The notes below the pieces were generated by a model. That model was not told the origin of the DNA. It made no database searches and saw only the letters and a program-made list of their open reading frames with translations. Shown piece by piece: positions 6,801-10,710 of a stretch of 10,710 nt of DNA. How positions within the stretch are numbered: position 1 is the stretch's first letter; each line of letters starts with the position of its first letter. Made by a program: the position numbers and the translations under genes. Source of the stretch: an uncultured Hungatella sp. Lineage in GTDB: Bacteria > Bacillota > Clostridia > Lachnospirales > Lachnospiraceae. The stretch is from assembly GCA_910579515.1 (NCBI GenBank), contig CAJTUV010000057.1, positions 1-10,710 of the forward strand, written 5' to 3'.

Positions 6801-7514
6801 CCCCAGTTCTGTAAAATATCCAATGGGCAACCATGAGGCTGAATCACTCAAAGAAATATCCCTGGACAGGGCGAAATAGCACCCCTCATACCCGTCTACT
6901 TCCTCATTGGCCACGTTGTAGGCCAGGAGCTTTAAATCCTTGGCGGAGTTGATCTGGTAAGGGTTCTCCTTGGTCCCCTCCCCGTCAAAATGGTCGCTCA
7001 TCTCCATGCCTCCCCAGATACTGGCCCTGCGAAGCGACATCACGGCATTGGAAGCCGTTGCCACCCGAAGCTCTGTCTCCGATTCCGTTTTCTCCGCCGC
7101 CTCTTTATAAGAACTGCCAAAAACAGCAGAACCAGGAATCCTCTCCCCTGTGCCATCCAAACTCTCCTTATCATCCGGTTCCCTTTCCAGTTCGCCACCC
7201 GACTCAGACTCCGCCTGGGAAGGCGTGGCAATCCTTACCGGTTTTTTCCACTCCGGACTTCTGCCGCTTTCCTTTTCCCATTCCCCTTCTCTGCTTTTGC
7301 CGCTATCACTATGCCCCGGCAGGCTGTCTGCCAAAATCCCATCCTGTCCCACATTCTCACCAGCATAGACACCACTTGTCCCTAAAACCAGTTCACTTCC
7401 GTACACAACACCATTTCCCGCGATTCCCACCGCTGAAAATACCGGGCTCATGCCCATAGCCGCAATTAACACCCAGGCCGGCACCGCCGCCTGATATCTT
7501 GTCCTCTTTTTCAT
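3831..7514 (-). CDS. Large secreted wall-bound protein: GLUG repeats, Ig-like repeats, choline-binding-type repeats
   Basis: This protein has 1,227 residues from the ATG at 7514, which has AAGGAG 6 bases upstream; an adjacent ATG at 7517 is spaced too close but cannot be excluded. Numbering below is from 7517. Residues 1-30 are a signal peptide. Residues 50-160 are a charged low-complexity stalk holding the motifs RIATPSQA and RVATASNA. Residues 268-460 hold seven degenerate GLUG-type units (for example GGIAGNIYETEVYNSYVEGKV), likely a beta-helix. Residues 545-660 are a divergent beta repeat ending EENITISAQY. Residues 661-1070 are three Ig-like repeats, 1073-1105 is a Gly/Ser hinge, and 1114-1228 are choline-binding-type wall repeats (GWWYQYQDGSY, KWYYFN). 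It is probably a wall-attached adhesin or glycan-binding protein, held non-covalently since no LPXTG motif is present. No enzymatic domain is recognisable. The upstream gene also encodes a secreted protein. Confidence 0.88.
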   Translation of the reverse strand: MKKRTRYQAAVPAWVLIAAMGMSPVFSAVGIAGNGVVYGSELVLGTSGVYAGENVGQDGILADSLPGHSDSGKSREGEWEKESGRSPEWKKPVRIATPSQAESESGGELEREPDDKESLDGTGERIPGSAVFGSSYKEAAEKTESETELRVATASNAVMSLRRASIWGGMEMSDHFDGEGTKENPYQINSAKDLKLLAYNVANEEVDGYEGCYFALSRDISLSDSASWLPIGYFTELGDSEPKPFKGNFDGQGYRVYNLKISDTTQDYAGLFGSLHGATVENLVVDGQVNARSKAGILAGESNDSTIRNCSVKGQVRGTGVMGGVVGEAYDSAILECTNTAGVLGGTDTSGGQEAFAGGICGSAQGSFISDCTSDTTDSYSALYSEGYVGGIAGNIYETEVYNSYVEGKVGSTSADYIGGLVGRLQSGQVKNGRFAGTIGASTSSTLKTAGLFVGFIESGTVELGDDLAYLYTDSEDKYSLNPFGNKLTPQIRLEHHIGAYYSNQRDFSLYQMGGFTKQTSRYFYEELEEGVLGIGKENVHHVAPSKTGDPVRGYLVSIPAIDHGKLSILEAQNNFAKEIDWANPGAVAVGTKVLVYTSPVNQGEAEPPVYYELVPDSLMWTADDFDTKELIPANASEVAFTMPEENITISAQYRAMTNGVVLDKGELVYEVEQIRSGSRWNPQIGWKVTDPQKLTAAIIPDSAANKNVVWNVKDTDGSSTDIISVDEKGEVSVNQSAKWIQELIKAGVANQELYPSKRITTEAKDYATVTVTTEAGQKRASAFVTVDFKITDDTVVPVADVKMDQAELAFEITRTLEGDRRNPKESYSVTPSRRLYETISPEYADNKEVVWSPGDSDVLRVDQEGMVSARENAKWIGELIEAEKEKNKENPYAKQEAAGSRSSYVTVTTKDGEKQAVCAVNLSFKTVDRTVVPVEKVSVNQAELKFSVEKVLTGSRTSPKVEYKVTGAQRIGAVVAPAEAQNKAVKYSVADSTVAAVSEDGMVTVKRDGKWIQDLEAKDAANLAKNRYALSTAAGSRETVVTVTTEDGQKTAQCKVKVEFKTTDQTTRPGTSSGGSSGGSSGGSSSGRGSGSSYRGSSTASGGPGAVGQTQGSWKQDSTGWWYQYQDGSYPKACWKQLSYNGVLEWYHFDERGYMETGWFTDTDKHVYYLNPVSDGTKGRMVTGWNLIEGKWYYFNTVSDGTRGAMFVNRKMPDGYQVDGKGVWVQ
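3834..4178 (-). repeat. C-terminal choline-binding-type wall repeats
   Basis: Aromatic/glycine repeats of about 20-40 residues (STGWWYQYQDGSYP, GYMETGWFTD, GKWYYFNTVSDGTRG) end at the C-terminus. Two units share the segment NPVSDGTKG/NTVSDGTRG, so they look like a local duplication. Such repeats bind choline or other wall polymers; the same type appears once in the transglutaminase-like protein, suggesting that both proteins sit in the same envelope layer. Confidence 0.8.
4308..5537 (-). repeat. Three tandem Ig-like repeats of about 135 residues
   Basis: Each unit runs from a VxxDxxELxFEV-type first strand, through a G(S/D)R-x-(N/S)P turn and an NKxVxW/Y segment, to GxVSVxxxxKWIxEL and finally VTVTTExGQK-x-A with a closing FK-x-TD-x-T strand. 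Start points are near residues 661, 801 and 936. The conserved KWI-x-EL helix inserted between strands distinguishes these from plain BIG2 domains. The copies are clearly homologous but diverged at many positions. Confidence 0.75.
6153..6716 (-). repeat. Seven GLUG-type repeats inside the large surface protein
   Basis: Units of roughly 20-30 residues begin with a GG-[IL]-x-G or AG-[IL] turn and continue with a beta strand ending in a V/G-rich step: AGLFGSLHG, AGILAGESN, GGVVGEAYD, GGICGSAQG, GGIAGNIYE, GGLVGRLQS and AGLFVGFIE. This spacing is known for GLUG-containing adhesins and some peptidases. The units are diverged in DNA, so expansion is not recent. Confidence 0.75.
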
Positions 7515-7789
7515 CATATGCTCCTTTTACTTTCTATTTTTTATTTTCCTGCCCCAGATAACCCAGAAACCAGAATTTGTCCCGAAACACTCACAATCTT
7601 GGTGCCTCACACACTCACCCCATAACCCTCTATAGGCCGATTGTTCCACACCATTAGCACACTCTCAGTAATGTCCAGGCAATTCTTTCATACCAGGTTC
7701 TCAATAGGCAAGAAAATGAGCCGCCCTCAAAAGACAGCCCATTTCCTTCATCTATTATCATGTACCCCCGGACTCTTACGCCCGAAGGC
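7515..7789. other. Intergenic region between the DUF6273 gene and the large surface-protein gene
   Basis: There is no convincing gene or strong terminator in these 275 bases. A 35-codon minus-strand frame (7654-7761, MIIDEGNGLS start) has only a weak GGGGG upstream and no recognised relatives, so I leave it as doubtful. The minus strand carries a TCTGG sequence three times in close succession (within 7550-7580) and two copies of GTGAGTGT (near 7585-7610). These could be regulatory, but no matching -35/-10 pair is clear. The last 40 bases are A-rich and hold the AAGGAG ribosome binding site. Confidence 0.4.
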
Positions 7790-9025
7790 TCACTCCTGCA
7801 CTGCCACAAAAGCAGGCCGGTTCCCAATCCGTTCATTGGCCACCTGCTCCGGGGCCACTCTCCCGTCATAGGTCACCGCATAACACATCTTCCCGTCCCT
7901 GGCCGCCGGAGTCCTCAGCCAGTAGCCCATAACATGGCTTCCTGCCAGGGTAAAATTATCCGTCTCCGACCCGTTAATCTTCCACAGATAATTCCCATAC
8001 CGAATTGCCTCCTCTAAAGACAGGCAAAACAACGTGTCCTCCGTTTTACTTCCCGGCTGCTTCCGTTTGGTAAACTTCCGCTCCGATATCATATAATCAG
8101 AACTTTTCCCTGCATAAGTATACCCGGCCGTAGTCTCTGCCCTGGCAATCCCCTCCGAATCCGCCAGCCCCTCCTTAAGCCAGCCTCTCAAGTCAGAAGC
8201 CTCCCAGCCATTGTGATTTTCGTCAAACACACTCTCATCACCGCCGATAATGGAATCACACAGAAACAAAGCCCCTGCCCTGTTCATCCCTGCGTCACAG
8301 TAGTTAGGGTCCACACACCGGAAGGTATAAGACTTCCCGTGAATCACCCTCTCCTGAGTATCCCCCTCATACCAGATCTTTCCCTGCCCGGTATCCGCCT
8401 TCTCTCTCCCAAGCACAAAAGCCGGACGGATTCCCACTTCGGTCAGAGAGACCCGGCTGGAAGCAATATGCCCGTTGTACTGCACCAGATACGCCTGGTT
8501 GGTAGTATTCTCCCGCTTGGAGCGTGTCCAGTAATACCTCATTCCCCTCCTTGGTGTCCATACCTTCCGGACAATCTCCTTATAAACCGGATTCTTCACC
8601 TCATCTATGGACAGACAGAACACCTTGTCCGAAACCGAATCCCCGGTCTCCGGCAGGTTCACCGCCGCAAGCTCCTCTGCCACGGAAAGAGTGTCGGCAA
8701 AATACTGGTTCAGCCAGGTCCTCACATCAGAGGTTCCATAATCATTGTTCGCCAATCCATACCGAACAGAAAGAGCATAAGGAATCACCTCATCCGCCAC
8801 AAACAGATATCCGCCCTGATAATCCGAATCCAGGCAGGTAAACCCCATGGTCTCAAATCCATCGGAAAGCCCGGTCTCCACCTGCAGCCCGTCCCCTTTC
8901 CTGTACCGGTCTGCCTCCCTGGTCTCCGCATGAGCAGAAAACCCTAAAAGAAAACTGACCGCCGAACAGGTAAGAAAAACCGCCGCCAGCGCCTGCTTCC
9001 TTTTCATGCGTATCACCGGCCTCAT
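7790..9025 (-). CDS. Secreted protein with two DUF6273 units
   Basis: This 411-residue protein starts at the ATG at 9025, where GGAGGAG lies 5 bases upstream. An internal ATG at 9007 has a poorer site. Residues 1-33 are a signal peptide with likely cleavage after SAHA; Cys20 does not sit in a lipobox. Two homologous halves follow, each ending with the DUF6273 signature: YYWTRSKRE...QAYLVQYNGHI...GIRPAFVL (about 165-205) and GYWLRTPAA...CYAVTYDGRV...GNRPAFV (about 367-408). Each half also contains a DVRTWL/DLRGWL segment and a D-x-[LV]FCLS-x-[DE]E segment. DUF6273 is common in extracellular proteins of gut Firmicutes, with a lectin-like (FGE-sulfatase/C-type-like) appearance, but its ligand is unknown. 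No wall anchor is present. The start overlaps the stop of the cold-shock gene by 4 bases (ATGA), so the two are co-translated, an odd pairing of a cytoplasmic RNA-binding and an exported protein. Confidence 0.82.
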   Translation of the reverse strand: MRPVIRMKRKQALAAVFLTCSAVSFLLGFSAHAETREADRYRKGDGLQVETGLSDGFETMGFTCLDSDYQGGYLFVADEVIPYALSVRYGLANNDYGTSDVRTWLNQYFADTLSVAEELAAVNLPETGDSVSDKVFCLSIDEVKNPVYKEIVRKVWTPRRGMRYYWTRSKRENTTNQAYLVQYNGHIASSRVSLTEVGIRPAFVLGREKADTGQGKIWYEGDTQERVIHGKSYTFRCVDPNYCDAGMNRAGALFLCDSIIGGDESVFDENHNGWEASDLRGWLKEGLADSEGIARAETTAGYTYAGKSSDYMISERKFTKRKQPGSKTEDTLFCLSLEEAIRYGNYLWKINGSETDNFTLAGSHVMGYWLRTPAARDGKMCYAVTYDGRVAPEQVANERIGNRPAFVAVQE

Positions 9026-9504
9026 GCCGTCTCCTCCGTATTTTCGACATCCTTATCCTCTGCCCTGGCTTTCCGTCTGCCGCCCCTGGCTCCCTTTGCC
9101 TTTTCGCTCTCACTCCCTTCCAGTCCTTCGGCCTCATCTTCCATGCCTGGCCCTTCTGTTCCCTGATCTTCTGTCCCTAATCCTTCAAGTTCCGCATCTT
9201 CCCATCCCGGTTCTCCCGTATTCTGGCCGCTGCCATATGCCACCGCTTCTCCGTCTCCACTGCTTTCCCCGGTCCCCAGTCCTTCCTCTCCGGATTCTTC
9301 CGCCACAGATACAAACCTGGCAAGGCACCGTCCCTTTTCATCCTCTCCAGGCATAAAGGACACGGTCTGACCGTCACGGAGCTTCTTAAATCCTTCCCTC
9401 TGAATCTCCGAATAATGGACGAAATAATCCATGCCCTCCTCATCCGTAATAAATCCGAAACCCTTTCTCACATCAAACCACTTTACAATTCCTCTCATTT
9501 CCAT
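9022..9504 (-). CDS. Cold-shock-domain protein with long acidic tail
   Basis: This 160-residue protein starts at the ATG at 9504, with GAGGAGA about 8 bases upstream. Residues 1-66 are a cold-shock OB fold: RGIVKWFDVRKGFGFIT includes RNP1 (KGFGFI), and DYFVHYSEI is RNP2 with the Phe/His pair that stacks on nucleotides. Ordinary Csp proteins end here at about 66-70 residues. This one adds 90 residues: an acidic Gly/Glu-rich segment (70-133, with repeated GLGT/EGLE units) and a short basic patch GARGGRRKAR (138-147). The tail is probably disordered. Such domains bind single-stranded RNA or DNA and act as RNA chaperones; the tail may tune binding or recruit partners. An A/T-rich leader of about 120 bases separates it from the S1-domain gene. 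I found no clear promoter there, so it may belong to the same operon. Confidence 0.88.
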   Translation of the reverse strand: MEMRGIVKWFDVRKGFGFITDEEGMDYFVHYSEIQREGFKKLRDGQTVSFMPGEDEKGRCLARFVSVAEESGEEGLGTGESSGDGEAVAYGSGQNTGEPGWEDAELEGLGTEDQGTEGPGMEDEAEGLEGSESEKAKGARGGRRKARAEDKDVENTEETA

Positions 9505-9625
9505 ATGACAAGTTCTCCTCTCAAAAATTATTTTATTGTTAAATTTCGTTTTCTGCTTCACTGCACAGAAAAAGACAGATTTTCCAAACCCCATAAGTCC
9601 CGAAAAACCTGCCCTTTCCCTAATC

Positions 9626-10591
9626 TTATCCCCGCTTAATAATCCTGGTAATGATCCCTTCGGCCACCTCCCTCTCCTCATTGATCCTGGTCACCAGAAA
9701 TCCCACTTCATCCCCCTGCCCAGGCAGACTTGCCGTGTTGCAGGAGTGGGCCACCGCATTGACCCGGCAGTTCAGGCAGAGAAAGAAGGTTCCCCGGTAA
9801 ACATCTGTCACCTTCCCCACATACTTCCCCTGCTTCTTAAGCCGCATTAGGTTCTCCTTATTGACATTGGCCTTAGCTTCCCTGGCGCTGACCTCCACCT
9901 TCATGGCCTCAACCGAATCCCCGGAAATCTTCTTTACCATGACATTCACCACATCCCCTGTGGCAAACTTCTCATTGGCATCCGACAGCCATTCCCAGGT
10001 CATATCCCTAGCCTTTAAAGAACACTCAATGCCAAACACCTCCAGCCGGACCGCCTTGGGAGCCACGGCGATCACCCTGGCCTCCACCACACGCCCCGGC
10101 ATGATCATAGGCGGTCCGTCCTGGGAAGGCAGATAGAACTGCTGCCGCTTCCGAAGCATAGCCTCCCTCCTGGAAGCCGCCACACTGCCGGTTCCCTCGT
10201 CCAGATCCCGGACAATAAAGTCCAGTTCCGCCCCCAGCATGTTGTTGGCAAGCCTGGTCTGCCGGTTCACCAGATCAGAGTTTTCCCTTCCGTCCCCTTC
10301 CAGGTTAATCATCATCTCCTCCATAGGAATCAGAACCCGGCAGCCTTTGTAGTAGATCACAGCCACCACCCAGCCGCCCTCCAGCCTCTCAATCCCGCTT
10401 AAAGGCCCGGACAGAATCTTCCTTGTCCTCTGGGCATTCATCAACTCATGCCACACCAGCTCATCCTGGTTCTTCGCCTCTGCCGCAGCGCCCCCTGCGT
10501 CCACAGTCAGAATCCCCGCCGGACGGCTCCTGGAGCGTACAACGCCTTCCTGCACTCCCACCGCCACACGGCTTTTACTTTCTTCCTTCAT
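9626..10591 (-). CDS. Protein with three S1-like RNA-binding OB folds
   Basis: This 321-residue cytoplasmic protein starts at the ATG at 10591, where AAAGGTGG lies 7 bases upstream; an in-frame ATG at 10597 is too close to that site. Three S1/OB-fold units can be traced: residues 55-138 (degenerate, GGWVVAVIYYKGCRVLIPMEEM), 162-235 (PGRVVEARVIAVAPKAVRLEV) and 254-320 (GKYVGKVTDVYRGTFFLCLNCRVNA). Ribosomal protein S1 is longer and has four to six units, and its house copy would not be expected beside surface genes, so this is an accessory paralogue. Similar small S1-repeat proteins occur on mobile elements of Firmicutes (recalled, not checked). It probably binds single-stranded RNA. The intron end lies 65 bases before the start. 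The next gene encodes another OB-fold RNA-binding protein. Confidence 0.82.
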   Translation of the reverse strand: MKEESKSRVAVGVQEGVVRSRSRPAGILTVDAGGAAAEAKNQDELVWHELMNAQRTRKILSGPLSGIERLEGGWVVAVIYYKGCRVLIPMEEMMINLEGDGRENSDLVNRQTRLANNMLGAELDFIVRDLDEGTGSVAASRREAMLRKRQQFYLPSQDGPPMIMPGRVVEARVIAVAPKAVRLEVFGIECSLKARDMTWEWLSDANEKFATGDVVNVMVKKISGDSVEAMKVEVSAREAKANVNKENLMRLKKQGKYVGKVTDVYRGTFFLCLNCRVNAVAHSCNTASLPGQGDEVGFLVTRINEEREVAEGIITRIIKRG

Positions 10592-10655
10592 GGGCATACC
10601 ACCTTTCTTTTTTTCATTCCGATTCCCCGGATTCTCCAAAAACTGCCTGAAAACA

Positions 10656-10710
10656 ATCGAGTAGGAGGTAGGCGATTATTTCGTCTACCGACCTCTCACA
10701 CCACCGTGCG
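10656..10710 (-). mobile_element. 3' end of a group II intron (domain VI and part of domain V), cut by the window edge
   Basis: Read on the minus strand, the last part of domain V (CGCACGGTGGTG) leads into GAGAGGTCGGTAG, a hairpin loop, and CTACCTCCTACTC followed by GATT. Domain VI forms as GAG/CTC, AGG/CCT and GGTAG/CTACC stems with a single unpaired A (complement of 10662) in the CCT-A-CTC strand. This is the bulged branch-point A expected 7-8 bases before the 3' splice site. The intron would end at 10656 or 10655 with the usual A-pyrimidine. The rest, including any reverse transcriptase/maturase gene, lies beyond the window. The motif string matches group II intron 3' ends I remember from Clostridia. 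Confidence 0.8.

Noticed and set aside
5823..6836. Long plus-strand open frame (337 codons) opposite the large surface gene
   Set aside because: It is antisense to a clearly domain-structured gene, is rich in Pro/Arg/His/Ser typical of a shadow frame, and has no recognisable motif.
7654..7761. Small 35-codon minus-strand frame between the DUF6273 and large surface genes
   Set aside because: Only a weak purine run lies upstream, there is no recognisable family, and the same frame extends backward into the DUF6273 gene; not supported as a gene.
8213..8947. Plus-strand open frame of 244 codons opposite the DUF6273 gene
   Set aside because: Composition is Pro/His/Ile-rich with no domain; it mirrors the real minus-strand gene.
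8960..8975. Possible lipobox at Cys20 of the DUF6273 protein
   Set aside because: Residues before the Cys (VFLT) do not fit the L-[AS]-[GA]-C pattern, and a normal signal-peptidase I site (SAHA) follows.
9505..9625. Promoter for the cold-shock gene (TAAAAT near 9515-9525)
   Set aside because: No matching -35 lies at 16-18 bases; A/T richness alone explains the match.
9505..9681. N-terminal extension of the cold-shock protein to 9681
   Set aside because: It overlaps the S1 gene end and has no relation to the cold-shock fold; the ATG at 9504 has a proper ribosome binding site.
1..10710. CRISPR array, tRNA or rRNA genes
   Set aside because: No regularly spaced direct repeats with unique spacers, no cloverleaf and no rRNA-like segment were seen on either strand.

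Overview
The window looks like a low-to-moderate GC Firmicute of the class Clostridia, most likely Lachnospiraceae (Enterocloster/Hungatella-like). This rests on strong AGGAGG-type ribosome binding sites, Clostridia-type secreted proteins (DUF6273, GLUG, choline-binding-type wall repeats, a thioester/SpaA adhesin) and a group II intron end. The genus is an inference. All convincing genes are on the minus strand, so transcription runs from high to low coordinates. Every plus-strand open frame looks like a shadow.

Right end, 10710 to 9022. The window opens inside the 3' end of a group II intron; its domain VI, with a bulged branch-point A, is visible. The intron ends about 65 bases before a 321-residue protein with three S1-like OB-fold units. 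Next comes a 160-residue cold-shock-domain protein with a long acidic tail. Its stop overlaps by four bases (ATGA) the start of a secreted protein with two DUF6273 units, so these last two are translationally coupled.

Middle, 7789 to 2762. After a 275-base gap comes a 1,227-residue secreted protein with seven GLUG-type repeats, three Ig-like repeats, a Gly/Ser hinge and C-terminal wall-binding repeats. Downstream, with its own near-consensus promoter, is a compact toxin-antitoxin pair: a 59-residue predicted antitoxin whose stop abuts the ATG of a zeta-type P-loop kinase. A strong intrinsic terminator closes that unit.

Left end, 2720 to 1. A predicted promoter drives a secreted transglutaminase-like protein with an intact Cys-His-Asp triad, an N-terminal wall-binding repeat and a C-terminal zinc ribbon. 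A hairpin with a T-tract then sits immediately before the start of a thioester-domain (Cys-Gln) adhesin. That adhesin stops after its first SpaA-like region with no sorting signal or membrane anchor, so it looks truncated.

The layout suggests an accessory, probably mobile, region: two OB-fold nucleic-acid-binding proteins beside a retroelement, then a surface/adhesion module with an addiction module embedded in it. The most interesting hypothesis is that the transglutaminase-like enzyme and the thioester adhesin are partners in covalent surface chemistry. That is inference from adjacency only.
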